Below are positions 1 through 10,330 of a stretch of 64,000 nt of DNA, piece after piece. The stretch is from Epiperipatus broadwayi (taxonomy: Eukaryota > Onychophora > Udeonychophora > Euonychophora > Peripatidae), in contig JAQFVV010000143.1 of the NCBI GenBank assembly GCA_028023455.1, positions 2,644,001 through 2,708,000 on the forward strand. The letters are read 5' to 3'. Positions within the stretch are counted from its first letter, which is position 1. Each line of letters begins with the position of its first letter. The translations under genes were made by a program, and so were the position numbers. Under the pieces are notes generated by a model. It was given only the letters and a program-made list of their open reading frames with translations, did not search any database and had not been told where the DNA came from.

Positions 1-519
1 CATTCCAAATGAATATAATTATAGTCTTAAATTTTAAAATAAAAAATTATGGAAATGACAAACAAATTTGAAGTATAAAACAAATGACATTGCATTTATA
101 TACAAGTAAATAAATAAATCTATATGGTATGGTATATGCATTTGACAATGCATAAATCACCCTTATATAGTGCTTATCTCCCTATATCTCTAGCAGATTT
201 TACTAGATTACCCCCCTCCCAGTAAAATTTAATCATGTTTATTATTTTATATAAAAAATATTAAGAAAATATTATATAATCTTAAAAGAGAAGAAAAACA
301 AAATTATGATGAATAATTTACAATTTGCTTCTCTAAATATAGCTTTACTTCTCACTATATGTAAAATCTATAATTGTTAATTAGAGAAGATATAAATTAG
401 TATTAAAGTTTATCGGCTAAACGTTTTCGAAGATCCATGCCTCATATTCATAGCCTTCATAAAATGTATAATAAAATATATGCAAATACAAATATTCAAA
501 TAAGCTAGTATTACGTAGC
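1..519. other. AT-rich stretch, no gene seen
   Basis: I see no open frame or RNA gene here. The only structured part is about 405-475. Read on the - strand it gives ATGAAGG, a spacer, then CTTCGAAAACGTTTAG. This lies just downstream of the PLE endonuclease fragment at 520-810 and resembles the right half of a hammerhead ribozyme (CGAAA followed by a tiny stem III). It is too degraded to call a ribozyme on its own. Confidence 0.4.
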
Positions 520-810
520 TCATTTCTTCGAGATCTCGAAGCAAGTGTCTTTTCTATTAATGGCATGGATGTTTCCATTGATGTAAAATGCCTCCTCTAT
601 TTTTCTTTTGTGATCATTTGATTCTGAGCACAATATTATGGGATTGGCTGGTGTGAAGTTGTGTCCAGATTGTTTAGCATGCTCCATAAATACATAGGAT
701 GTGTTGCTGTTTTTCTGAGCTCTGCTAAATGTGTAAATATGTTGAGTCAGTCTAGTATTGATTGTAGCTTTCGTTTCACCATGAAGATATAAAATATAAT
801 TTAAATAAGT
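520..810 (-). pseudogene. Penelope-like element, C-terminal GIY-YIG endonuclease fragment
   Basis: On the - strand an open frame of about 95 codons without its own start ends at a TGA at 520-522. It contains HGETKATINTRLTQH, then YVFMEHAKQSGHNF, ILCSESNDHKRKIEEAFYI and an ISKK end. This is the order of the PLE GIY-YIG domain: a (G/Y)GETR-like motif, an R..QH helix, a conserved H, then an E....RK.-EA helix. The same order appears at 62385-62786, so the two copies probably belong to related PLEs. The reverse transcriptase upstream (above 810) is not recognisable, so this is a 5'-truncated relic. Known for the family: the domain nicks target DNA for retrotransposition. Inference: this copy is dead. 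Confidence 0.75.
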
Positions 811-1232
811 CTTTTGCTAGTAACTTCATTGTTTAGTATTATCCTTTGGCTCTATCTGTGGTATATTAATCTTTTTTTTTTTATTTTCACCATGCAAGTC
901 CATTTTGAGAAATATACTTTTGACATTGCTCAAAATAATTTCTTTGCAAGGTCAATCTTTTTAGTTTGGAGGTTTTTTCCCAAGTGCTAGTTTTTTTTTC
1001 AACTATTCTATATTAGTAGCTTTGCTGAATTTTATCTTTTATGGGTTTAATTTTCTTACATCATTTTTATATTAATATTTGGCTGAATTTCAGTTTATCT
1101 CTATACAGGCTATGAATTCAGCAATACATTTAATCTCATAGGATAAACAATAGTCAAATTACAAGATATTTTTACAACATATCCACTACTATACTAGCAA
1201 TTACATTTCCAGATTGGTAAATAGTTCAGGTT
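811..1232. other. AT-rich spacer, possible decayed PLE sequence
   Basis: No intact frame. The segment lies between two PLE endonuclease fragments in opposite orientation (520-810 on - and 1233-1457 on +), so it is probably the eroded middle of an inverted PLE pair. I could not recognise RT motifs. Confidence 0.3.
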
Positions 1233-1457
1233 GTGTGTCAAATTTTTGTGGATGTATGTTATCAATATGTAAGTAAATCGAAGTGCAGTATTGAGAAAAG
1301 ATTAAAGGAGCATGTGAAAAGTAAAAATAATAATGATTTAATGACTGCTTCAGTTTTCTTGGATCATAGAAGGACATCTAAATATAAATTTAAGTTTGAT
1401 CTTGCAAGCGTTAAAATTCTTCATGAAGAGAGAAACCATAATAAAAGAAAAATTTAA
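1233..1457 (+). pseudogene. Penelope-like element GIY-YIG endonuclease fragment, family A
   Basis: The 74-codon frame reads C-x-IFVDVCYQYVSKSKCS, then IEKRLKEHVKSKNN, FLDHRRTSKYKFKFD and ILHEERNHNKRKI. IEKRLKEH is the R-x3-EH helix of PLE GIY-YIG domains. The later H and the E-R-x2-N-KRKI stretch match the C-terminal half of the domain. The GIY/YIG core is mutated (QYVSKSK in place of a YIGET-type motif). A near-identical copy lies at 31980-32254 (same MTAS and NNNDLMT stretches), so this is a repeated family. It ends at a TAA after KRKI, and related sequence continues to about 1630. The RT is missing. Confidence 0.72.
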
Positions 1458-1584
1458 GAAGACAATTTTAATAAATAGAAATAAAATGAATACAATTAAT
1501 AGACAAGTTGCTAATGTTAAAATTCAAGATTCATGGGATTTGAATTGATGATGTTTACTTCGATTAGGTTTTTTGAATTTAACA

Positions 1585-1625
1585 GCAGTTGAAGAGGTTA
1601 AGGATTTAACCAAAAGTACTTCTGC
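1585..1625 (+). ncRNA. Degenerate hammerhead-like motif at PLE family A 3' end
   Basis: The segment reads stem I GCAG (1585-1588), core TTGAAGA (1589-1595), a perfect 6-bp stem II GGTTAA/TTAACC (1596-1601 with 1606-1611), AAAA (1612-1615), a tiny stem III AG-TA-CT (1615-1620), then T and CTGC (1622-1625), which pairs with GCAG. Against the hammerhead consensus CUGANGA...GAAA, only two core positions differ (first C to T, and G to A in GAAA). The position, about 130 nt after the endonuclease frame, fits the known presence of hammerheads in PLE terminal regions. The two core changes predict that this copy is inactive. Confidence 0.5.
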
Positions 1626-1629
1626 AGAT

Positions 1630-2215
1630 TAAGAACTCTTAATGGTGAAGCAGCCATATTAAATATTTAAAAAATTATGTTAAGCCACAAATTTTATCAT
1701 AACTTAAGTTTGTATTACTCAAAAATGACATAATATATATTGTTTGAAACATAAAACACCAAAGAATGTAATTAAACTGAAAAAATTATAGTCATTGATA
1801 TTCAAAGTAATAAAAAAAAAAAGAATAAAAGTTAATATTTCTAATAATTATTTTCATATTATTTTATAAATTCAAAATTGTCATGGATACAATTTAAAAT
1901 TATAATTTTGTTAGTAGGTTAGTTGGATTCATCATAAAATTTCTAAAAAATTGGTATATAATAATATGTACCTAAGTTAATTCATCATTTGAAAACTTCA
2001 TAGAATAAAGACATTAGTACCTTTCATTTTTCCTAGTAGTCTTTCAAAATGTATTTCCATACAAGGGTTTGCAATGAATATGTCATTTCTAATAACATCC
2101 CTTATAACAAGTAGTTAGTATTGATCAATAATTAGTATAATTTGAATATTATAATAAAGAACCAATAATGTTTGTAATTTATTAAAAATTACTACTAAAA
2201 TAGTCAAAATTAGTC
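1630..2215. other. AT-rich stretch, nothing recognised
   Basis: Only short AT-rich frames, all interrupted. I see no RNA gene and no repeat shared with the rest of the window. Confidence 0.4.
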
Positions 2216-2217
2216 TT

Positions 2218-2300
2218 GCATTGGTGGTCGAGAGGTCAGTGCGACTGCCTTGCACTTGCAGGCAGTTGCCTGGGTTGCGGGTTCACGTCCCGGCCGATGC
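2218..2300 (+). pseudogene. tRNA-derived pseudogene or SINE head (class II, Ser/Leu-like)
   Basis: The 83-nt block folds as a tRNA. The acceptor stem pairs GCATTGG (2218-2224) with CCGATGC (2294-2300), 7 bp with one G-T. The D stem pairs GTCG (2227-2230) with CGAC (2242-2245). The B box is GGTTCACGTCC (2279-2289), inside a CGGG/CCCG T stem. The length and the long variable region fit a class II tRNA. Against function: position 33 is C instead of T, and the last anticodon-stem pair is broken. No T run follows for polymerase III termination. It is far more G+C-rich than its surroundings. Most likely a tRNA pseudogene or the head of a SINE; the R1 repeat begins about 30 bp downstream. Confidence 0.6.
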
Positions 2301-2324
2301 TATGACCCTTAATAAAAAAATAGT

Positions 2325-3365
2325 CAAAATTCTCCATATAGTAGTGCCATTCAGTGCAAGCCAGAGTAATCAATGGATGCCAAAAAGCTTGTGCATAAAA
2401 TCTTTATCTTGTGCCTACTCATCCAATATCCCCAGACTAGTTTCTGCACTGCAGCTATATCTTAGGATTTAATGCAACCCTCCAGCAGCCACTTTTTATC
2501 TCTACAAAACTATGAGAATAAAATTGAAAACAATAATATTTTCAAACCAAGTTCATTAGCTTATATAGTCATATAGGTCTGAACTCAGTTCAGTATCCAT
2601 TCATTTTTGTGTTTTTGGTTTTTTAATAATCATGTCCATCACTATCCTATTAGGCAGGATTGGTATTAAACCACTAAACACACCCCATGATCACCATTTC
2701 TTATGCTTGCTCATAACTGTTATCAAAACAGGCAAAACTCTCCATACAGTAGTGCCACTTATTGCTAACTAGAGTAATCAATGGATGCCAGAAGGCTTGT
2801 GGTCTTTATCAATGAGGAGCCTTGGATCTGAGAGCACTGTACCTAGATCTTAGGATCTAATGCTTTCACTGAGTGGCACTACTGTATGGAGAGTTTTGCC
2901 TGTTTTAATAACAGTTATGAGCAAGCATAAGAAATGGTGATCATGTGATGTTTAGGTTTTAATACCAATACTGCCTAATAGGATATTGGTGGCTATGGTT
3001 ATTAAAGAATCAAAGACACCAAAATATATGGGTACTGAACTGAGTTCAGACCTATATGACTATATAAGCTAATGAGCTTGGATTGAAAATATTGTGTTTT
3101 CAATTTTATTCTCAAAGTTTTGTAGTTAAGTAGAGATAAAAGGTGGCTGTTGGAGGATTGCATTAGATCCTAAGATCTAGGTGTAGTACTCTCAGATCTA
3201 AGACTCCTTACTGATGAAGGCCGCAAGCCAGAAACTAGTCTGGGGATATTGGATGAGTAGGCACTAGATAGGAATTTTATGAACAAGCTTTCTGGCATCC
3301 ATTTAATACTCTGACTTGCAATGAATGGCACTGCTGTATGGATAGTAAAGTTAAGTGCAAGTATA
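2325..3365. repeat. R1 palindromic repeat cluster
   Basis: Copies of one roughly 485-nt unit face each other. A - strand unit runs about 2325-2716, a partial - strand unit about 2733-2857, and a + strand unit about 2866-3345. Hallmarks are CTCCATACAGTAGTGCCACT, GAGTAATCAATGGATGCCAG and TGAACTGAGTTCAG, seen here in both orientations. The unit recurs at 9745-10008, 51255-51475, 52400-52630 and 58095-58765. It has no coding capacity. The first - strand unit has lost its ribozyme core between about 2437 and 2448. The second has a deletion joining GGCTTGTGG to TCTTTATCAA, apparently at a short shared sequence. Only the + unit keeps the hammerhead. Best read as a non-autonomous hammerhead-bearing retroelement (retrozyme-like) or a PLE terminal repeat. 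Confidence 0.8.
3191..3257 (+). ncRNA. Hammerhead ribozyme, type I, family R1
   Basis: Core CTGATGA at 3211-3217 and GAAAC at 3231-3235. The predicted cleavage follows GTC at 3238-3240. Stem I is in two parts: inner TCCTTA (3205-3210) with TGGGGA (3241-3246), including two G-T pairs; outer ATCTAA (3196-3201) with TTGGAT (3249-3254), and CTC (3191-3193) with GAG (3255-3257). Stem II is GGC-loop-GCC (3219-3221 with 3227-3229) but is flanked by an A-A mismatch where a G-C pair is usual. Stem III is minimal (AC-TA-GT). The internal loop in stem I resembles the tertiary contact loops of natural hammerheads. Folding was by eye. The mismatch next to stem II is the main weakness. Confidence 0.68.
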
Positions 3366-3479
3366 AGAAATGTTTCATGTGATGTACTAATATAGTCACT
3401 ATATACAAAATAAAATAATAAAATAAAAAGTGAATGAAATACTAAATTCATTATAGAGTTAAGCTTGAGGTACATAAGT

Positions 3480-6155
3480 TAGTAGTTTAGAGTCAGTGCG
3501 ATGTAGTATTATTTATCCTATCTTTATAGATTTTGAGGGCTCATATTGCTTCATGCTACTATGACCATAAATTTAGTAATAGCTTCATCAACTGCCACCT
3601 CTCTTTGCATTTGATATGCAGCTCTGAAATTTACATTACAGTAGTGTATAATTGGCCTAAGTTTATATACTGTCAAAATCTTTACTTTTAGCATTTGTGT
3701 ATTTTTATTATTATTAAAATGCAGACAACACATTATAGAAAAATCTAAATCAGCTCATAATATTTGCAAAATATATTTATCTTTGTCTCGGATTACCTAA
3801 TTCAAATACTGGACCCAAGCCCATATCATACCAAAAAAATGCAAATAATTCATAATATAAATTTACACTATCACGAGCTATTTTTTCGATCAGCGTATAT
3901 GTTAGTTTCAATAATAATTTTTCCATATATATTTTATCAAATATAAATTCAAATAATAATTTTAAAATGTATAAAATTAAAATAATAATTAAAAAATATA
4001 TAAAAATACGTACCATCGGCTCCCAATAACATTCATTCTTCTAAATACTTCGGTAAAAAGTTGTATTTTTTCCGATGTAATTTTCAAGGTGAATATTACT
4101 CTGTTAACAATGAAAAACCTGATAGAAAGACAAAAAAAATTCAATTTACTTGATCACAAAAATTATCATAAAATTTTTATTTTTTATCATAGAAAAATAA
4201 AATTTACTTTTTCTGAAACTAGAAAGAAAGATGGGAATGATGGTGTAAAAAACACATGTATAGACTGTGTAGATTTTCATTAATATTAAGCTTAAACCAG
4301 ATGTTTATAATTTGAAAATGCTTGAGCGTCTTAGACGATCGTAAAGGGTAATGAGTTAATGACTGTATATAATAGTTAATTACCATTGTAATTATTATTT
4401 TATTATTACAATAGTTTTATTTGTATTACATATATATATATGTGTAGTGAATAATTTTCCCACAGCAGCAGTTTTAAATGATGATGATAATTTATAGTTT
4501 AGTTTTATTTCACCAGTAAACTTGATTTTAACTTCTTTTTTTCTCTTTCTATGAGAGCTAATTTCATTGGTGTCTAACAACTGAACTTTTATTTCAATTA
4601 ATTTAACTCGTTTAACTTATGTTGGTTTTTAGTTCTTTATATACCTATAATTTTCCCACCCAACAATCTGTGTTGATTTCAAATTGAAAGTGTCACTATA
4701 TTTTAAAAGTATGTTGATTTGTTTATTGGATGATGATATGACTTTTATTTTAATCAGTTTTTGTTAATGTCTCATTTAATTAATAAAATTGGACACAAAA
4801 GAAAAACAGTTGAATTTCAATTACATTTTCTTTTTTTAATTTTGAATAACATTCTAAATTTAAATATTTGAGTTTTTAAAAATTAATTTTAAATGTTAAT
4901 GCTATATAAATTAATTATTAAAATAAATAGAAATAAATTGTTTACTTTCCAATCCAAAAAAAATCATTTCATAATGCCCAACTTTCCATTTGTATACTAT
5001 TTTCAATAATATTTAATTGATAAAAATTGTGATTAAGATATTTATTAAAATACTAATTAATTGCTCTTTTTTTAAAATGTCTTGCAAATTTTATTCTTTA
5101 CTTCACATTGTGTTAAATATTAAATTTAATCATTACTATACTTTAATATTTATATCACCTCTTACTTGATGCAATTTGATTTAAATTCTCAAATCTTTCC
5201 AAATAATTCAGTATTTCCGAATTACTGTTTACATAGTATGAATTTTTTGTACGTTCACTTTAGTTTTCATTCTTTCTAACTACTAACTCACATAATACTA
5301 TCATTGTAATATATATACACACACAAATGAAATTATAAATTATGTCTAAATCAATTTGTTTTTTTTTTAAAGGAGTATTAAAATTCATATTGTGAAGAGA
5401 AAATTTCTTTTCATAAACTTATATTTTCCATTTGGAGTATTCATCCATAAATATGTTGGTTAAAACATATGACCGAAAAGGTACATAAACAGATGCAGTG
5501 AAAGAAAACATTAATTGAATATAAATAATTAAAACGTGAAACTTTTTTTATGTAAACTTCAGAAATTATAAATCAACATTGCAATAGTAGATAAGCATAT
5601 TAAAGAACACTCATAAACACTATCAGTCATAAACACAAAAATTTTAAAGAAGAAATTAGTTCATAAGCAGAATGTTTTTTGGATATTATATCATGGGCTT
5701 TATCACTGAATAGTAAATTATTTTGATTCCACCCCAATAATTTGAAAGAAGGGAATTGAAATAGGCATAAAAAAATTGAAAAAAGGAAAATGAAAAAAAA
5801 AATAATTAAAGTTTTTTGCAGTTATTAATGTAATGTAAATATAAGACTCATTAACCATTCTCTGATATTTCACAGCACATTCAACCATAAAGCCATTATA
5901 ATGTTTTTACCACTTATAGATTCATTTTTAGTCGATATAAATAATTTCATTGACTTTACTTTGATTTGATTTGTTTTTTTTTCAGTATTGGTCTCATTTA
6001 TTTTGAGAATTAGGTGTCATTTATGTTCCTTAAATACAAATTTTTTAATATATATAAATAGTGGAACTTAGAATCTTAGTTTGCATTGTCAAAGAATTAT
6101 GTAAAATCATGTTTTCTTACTCCTATAAGTAAATTATGAACTATAGTAATAAATA
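3480..6155. other. Long AT-rich intergenic or intronic stretch
   Basis: I see no convincing gene. Short frames at 3551-3733 (-), 3764-3946 (+), 3777-4016 (-), 4089-4283 (+) and 4395-4580 (-) are AT-rich and low in complexity, and I recognise no domain. I found no R1, PLE or LINE similarity. The stretch could hold decayed repeats below recognition. Confidence 0.4.
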
Positions 6156-6159
6156 ATTT

Positions 6160-6330
6160 GTGGGCAGATACGCTCAGTGGTAGGAGTAGTAAATATAGGA
6201 GATCTGGATCAATTCTCAGCTGTGTAGAAAAATAATAATGATCTCAATTTGGTCAATTAAATGTGGAATTGTGTGCACAACCTACCTTGGGCATGAATGA
6301 TGACCATATAATTATCCTTATTATATAAAT
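6160..6330 (+). mobile_element. tRNA-derived SINE
   Basis: The head starts at about 6161 with GGGCAGATACGCTCAGTGGTAG, which contains a polymerase III A box (TRGCNNAGTGG type). About 35 nt later CTGGATCAATTCTCAGCT matches a B box (GGWTCAANYCC type). The spacing is that of a tRNA. A unique body of about 80 nt follows (GTGGAATTGTGTGCACAACC), and then an AT-rich tail ending in TTATTATA. The arrangement tRNA head, body and AT tail defines a SINE. SINEs are moved by a partner LINE; I cannot tell which. No target duplication was clear by eye. Confidence 0.6.
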
Positions 6331-7375
6331 AATTTGTTTTATTTTGAACTTTGATAACTGCAATGTGCAATTAATTACAGAAATTTATTGATGTGTGACA
6401 AAAATAATTGTTTTTTAAAACTAATTATATTTTTTTAATATTAAAAAAATTCTCAGTAATAAGTGTTCCATATATATAAGTTACTCGTAACTTTTTATAC
6501 AATAGCTGCAAAATTTTTAAAACATAATTAAAAACATTCTTAATAAATAAACTATGCATGTTTTTTTTAAATTGATCAGAAATATATTTAATTACTTTTC
6601 ATATTGTAGTTGTTTTTTAATATGAGTTATTATTTAAATCAGATCTATGATTTTTTTTAAAAATTTAATTGTAGATGAAATAAAAATTAATAAAATTCAC
6701 ATTCTATATTGCTTTTTAATTATTCTTTTTTATGTGTTTAATAGAAAATCTTATAATAAAATTTTTTTATAGGAATTTTAAATAATTTTTTAAATTTAAT
6801 AAATGAAATCAAAGTTTATTATTCTTATTTTTAAAAAAAATAAAAATGTAAATTAAAATTATCTGGAAATAAGTTTTAAATAAATTTTTGTTTTTCATAA
6901 ATGAAATAAATTTGATGAAAATGAAAAAAAAAAAAAAATCTGTATATAAATGGCCACATGACCCCCCCCCCTCAAGATATTCGTAACTATCAATATATCA
7001 CCATCATTAGGAAAACAAGGATTTTGTCCTGTATATGATGTTTTTTTCATCATTTCTCTTCAGTTTTATCTCTTGCAAGAAGGCTTGGGGAATATGAGCT
7101 CTCATCATTCTTTTATTTGCAGATTTTTAGTTTGTGATTAGAATTCATTTACGTAAATGGCTAAGCAGTTATAGCTTCAGTTTTATGACTTTTTTGGCAA
7201 TATTTCTTTTTGATTCACTTTCTTTTTACAATTCTTGAAAGGAAATTATTTGCATCTAGCCAGTTCTTAATAAATTTCTATAACATATACTTTTAAATGT
7301 CAGAATTCTTAAATTGCATGTCACCATCATATTTTGTATCCATCTAACACATTAGTTAAAATATTTGAAAAGTCA
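6331..7375. other. AT-rich stretch, nothing recognised
   Basis: Homopolymer-rich sequence with a C run at 6962-6973. No frame, RNA gene or shared repeat seen. Confidence 0.4.
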
Positions 7376-7505
7376 CATAGCTATATTGTTGTAGCCACAT
7401 TCCCCCCTTTAAATAAAGAATAGCCTTAATTTTCACAGCCCAGTGAAAAAATTCAGGCTATTCTTTATTTAAAGGGGGAGTGTGGCTGAAGCAATCTAGC
7501 TATGG
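7376..7505. repeat. Near-perfect 51-nt hairpin
   Basis: Arms 7376-7426 and 7455-7505 are reverse complements around a 28-nt loop. The inner 33 nt (GCCACATTCCCCC... to ...AAAGAATAGCCT) match with one T-C change and one extra C. The outer part (CATAGCTA... with ...TAGCTATG) is looser. Size and shape would suit a foldback MITE or a long hairpin RNA precursor. No open frame. Confidence 0.65.
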
Positions 7506-7574
7506 AGCATTTCATATATTTTATATAGATTTCATCTAGCATTATGCATTGTTTCTATTTTTATGCTTTGTTTC

Positions 7575-8075
7575 TATAACACACAAGTTATATGTTGGAC
7601 TATTTCCATCATTTAATTGAACTGTTAAATGTTTTTTCAGGAAAATTCTCTATTTATTTCTAAATACATTCCATTATTAGTAATAATACACAGATTAATA
7701 TGGAACACAACATTTCAAGTACTATTCTCATCTTTGATCAATAATAGCAAACATGGGATTGAAATGATGTTCTTTTAAATTAATAAATCCTGAATTTAAG
7801 GAGATGCTCTAATTAACTAGACTATTCTTGCAATGGTTAGTTTATCAGAGCTCTTTAAATTCAATATTCATGAATCTTGAAGATCACAATTTCAATTTCT
7901 GTGCTAGATGTCACTGGTTGGACCAGAAATTACTGAAGAAGAGAGGACAATAATATCAATTAAAACTTTGTCTTACTAACAATTGAATATATTTAGAAAA
8001 GTATAAATTAAGTTTGAATTTTTCCAAAAATAATTTAACAATTCAATAACAGAAATAGTCCAATGTATAACTACA
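7575..8075 (-). mobile_element. Repeat with inverted ends and a tRNA-like head (SINE-like)
   Basis: Read on the - strand, an A-box-like block lies at 7800-7824 (AGTCTAGTTAATTAGAGCAT) and a B-box-like block at 7752-7764 (TTTCAATCCCATG), spaced as in a tRNA. The ends are inverted: ATGTTGGACTATTTCC near 7593 and its complement near 8050. The same organisation is found at 51645-52255, so this is a dispersed family. I read it as a tRNA-derived SINE within a foldback, or a SINE inserted in a foldback. Confidence 0.5.
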
Positions 8076-9230
8076 AATAAAATGTCATCATGTATCTTCT
8101 GAAAATCACATAACACAATAATATCAAAAATAAGCAGGTAATATGCTTAAAGGTTATATATATATATATTGACTACCCTTGCAGTCTTTTTTTTTTTTTT
8201 TTGGTGGAGGGTGGGGGGAGGGTATGCATAATACATTTTTCTGATTAAAATATTTATAGTCAATATTATTTAGAATAAATATTATATAATTGAGTATAGT
8301 TGTACATATGCAATGTCCAGTTCATTGATTTTTTTGCTTTTCAAAATCTTCTTTATGATGTTTTATAACTTTATCTTTCTTATTGCATTGCAAAATCCAT
8401 ATAATATTAATATCATTTATATTCTTTATTACTTTATACAGTGCTTTTTTACAGACAGTTTTGATAGCAAACTGCATTGTCCTGTTCCCTTTCATCGATT
8501 TCAATCTTTTCGTTTTTCAATAATTTTTGTTTTGCCAATACTAATATATAATCCATATTTTTTGCTTTTTTATTTAACGATTACTGTTTTTTTTTATATA
8601 CTGATATTCTTTTGGTCTTCCTTTAATCTAAATCTATTATTTTTAAAAATATACTTATAATATTTATATGTTTATATATGTCTGTGTGATTATAAAGAAA
8701 AATAACTAGCAAAAGTTTAAAATGCATAGTGAGTTATATCTTTGTTGCAATTGAAAGACTGATGTTAGAGGAATTACTTGTCTGCGTTACTAATTTCTTT
8801 TCCAACAATGTTTGCTTCTTTTTTTATATCAATGAAAAATTCTCTGTAGGATTAATTTAATAATGAATCTTTCGAATTCTTCAGAACTTGTATTAGAAAA
8901 CAATTTAAAAGTATCACATTTTATATTAATTGAGATATGTGAGGGTTTTTTTTTTAGTTTGACAAATATTCACTAAACATATAATTTTTTTTAACTAAAT
9001 CAATATTTTTAAAATATAATAATGATGAACATTGTTTTTTGTTTTACATACTACTTTATAATAAGTAATGTATATATGGTGGTTATATACAAAGGAAAAA
9101 AGGTAAAGTGCATAAATAAAATTAAAAACTATCAACTTTTTAATATTTTTTAGAACAAAGTGCAAACCTTTGCCATTAAATGTTAATAATATGACTTAGT
9201 TTAAATAATCCTCATGAACAAAATTAATGG
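8076..9230. other. AT-rich stretch with a G-rich tract
   Basis: A T run is followed by the G-rich tract GGTGGAGGGTGGGGGGAGGG at about 8203-8223. It could form a G-quadruplex (runs of 3, 6 and 3 G separated by single bases). The 115-codon frame at 8313-8660 is Phe/Ile/Leu-rich translation of AT-rich DNA with no recognisable domain; I do not call it. Confidence 0.4.
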
Positions 9231-9234
9231 TGAT

Positions 9235-10330
9235 ATTAACAAATGTATTCATCTTTAGTATTAGTTATCTGCAGAAGGCTGGTCTTATATATGAAGTCAG
9301 GTCATTTTCTTCAAAATATCTATTTTTGTTTTATTACTCAAATACTTGTAATTAGTCCTCTCTTTAAAATCATCTATTAACTTCTTTATTTTTTTACTTC
9401 TTTTTATTTTTACAGTTTCTTCCAACATATCTTCCACAATTCTTTTGCTTCAAAGTATAAGCTCTATAAATTTCTTCATGGTTTCATCAAAAAATATTAT
9501 TTCACTTCTTCTTTTCAACATTTTTACATTGCTATATCTTATCTTTCCAATTTGTCTCTTATTCTTCATCAAATCTAAAGTCTACATTCTTTTCTTCTAC
9601 TTCTTAATTGTTCATGTTTACTCTGCATAAAGCACCATTCCAAATAAAACATTTTTAATAAATCTTTTGTTAAATCTAATTTCAAACAAAACCCAAAATA
9701 ATTTTCTATCCTTATTTAAAGCATCTTTAGTTATTAATCTACTAAACATGTTTTCAATTTTATTCTCATAGTTTTGCAGTTAAGTAGAGATAAAAGGTGA
9801 TTGCTGGAGGGTTGCCTCCTAAGATCTAGGTGCAGTGCTCTCAGATCCAAGGTTCCTTACTGACAAAGGCCATAAGTCAGAAACTAGTCTAGGAATATTG
9901 GATGAGTAGGCATTAAATAGGTATTTTATGTACATGCCTTCTGGCATCCATTGATTACTCTGGCGTGCACTAAATGACACTACTGTGTGGAGAGTTTTGC
10001 CTGCTTTTTTAGATATATGATTTTCACTATAATTTCTTTATCATTATTTCCATTGTAAGTTATCCAGTTTACCAAATAATTCATTAACCAGTTTCATAAT
10101 TTTTTGTCTAATGCTTATTCTTAGTCATTATTTAAATGTCTATTTTTTTGTTTTGGTGATATTACATTTATTTTCATCCCATATCTTCTACAAGTACTAT
10201 CAATCCTACAAAATATTTTTAAAACTTTCTTTCCTTATTCAGGAAGTTCCATATCATCAGCAGATTTGATATAATGAACTCTTTACCTCAATTATTAATC
10301 TCTTATTAGCAAAACTACATTATTTAAGTA
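9235..10330 (-). pseudogene. LINE reverse transcriptase fragment, interrupted by an R1 copy
   Basis: On the - strand the part near 10310-10160 reads ADDMELPEQGK, then IDSTCRRYGMKINV. This is the catalytic (F/Y)ADD box followed by the W/YGMKIN motif typical of non-LTR RTs. After the R1 insert (9745-10008) the frame resumes with FSRLITKDALNKDRK, FNKRFIKNVLFGMVLYAE and, after stops, TWTIKK and KKRM. These match the part after the RT palm (LGS.I..DG, then a YG.E.W.I-type motif). Several in-frame stops show it is dead. The 5' half of the RT and the endonuclease are absent. The clade is probably RTE-like but not certain. Confidence 0.65.
9745..10008 (+). repeat. R1 copy inserted in a LINE, degraded hammerhead
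   Basis: A 5'-truncated + strand R1 unit begins at TTTTCAATTTTATTCTCA and ends at GGAGAGTTTTGCCTGC. The hammerhead region is 9840-9906. Stem I is kept (ATCCAA 9845-9850 with TTGGAT 9898-9903), as are GAAAC (9880-9884) and GTC (9887-9889). The core at 9860-9866 reads CTGACAA, losing the essential G of CUGANGA. This copy should not cleave. It splits a LINE RT frame, so it inserted after that LINE. Confidence 0.75.

Noticed and set aside
2221-2472. 83-codon frame on +
   Set aside because: It runs through the tRNA-like pseudogene and into R1 repeat; the protein is an accident of those sequences.
3170-3475. 101-codon frame on -
   Set aside because: It translates the R1 repeat (PFIASQSIKWMPES is R1 read in frame; similar peptides occur at other R1 copies). 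The repeat shows RNA structure, not protein conservation.
8313-8660. 115-codon Phe/Leu/Ile-rich frame on +
   Set aside because: AT-rich low-complexity translation with no domain; such frames are expected by chance.
10254-10260. TCATCAG (CTGATGA on -) in the LINE fragment
   Set aside because: It encodes the AD-D box of the reverse transcriptase; no ribozyme context.
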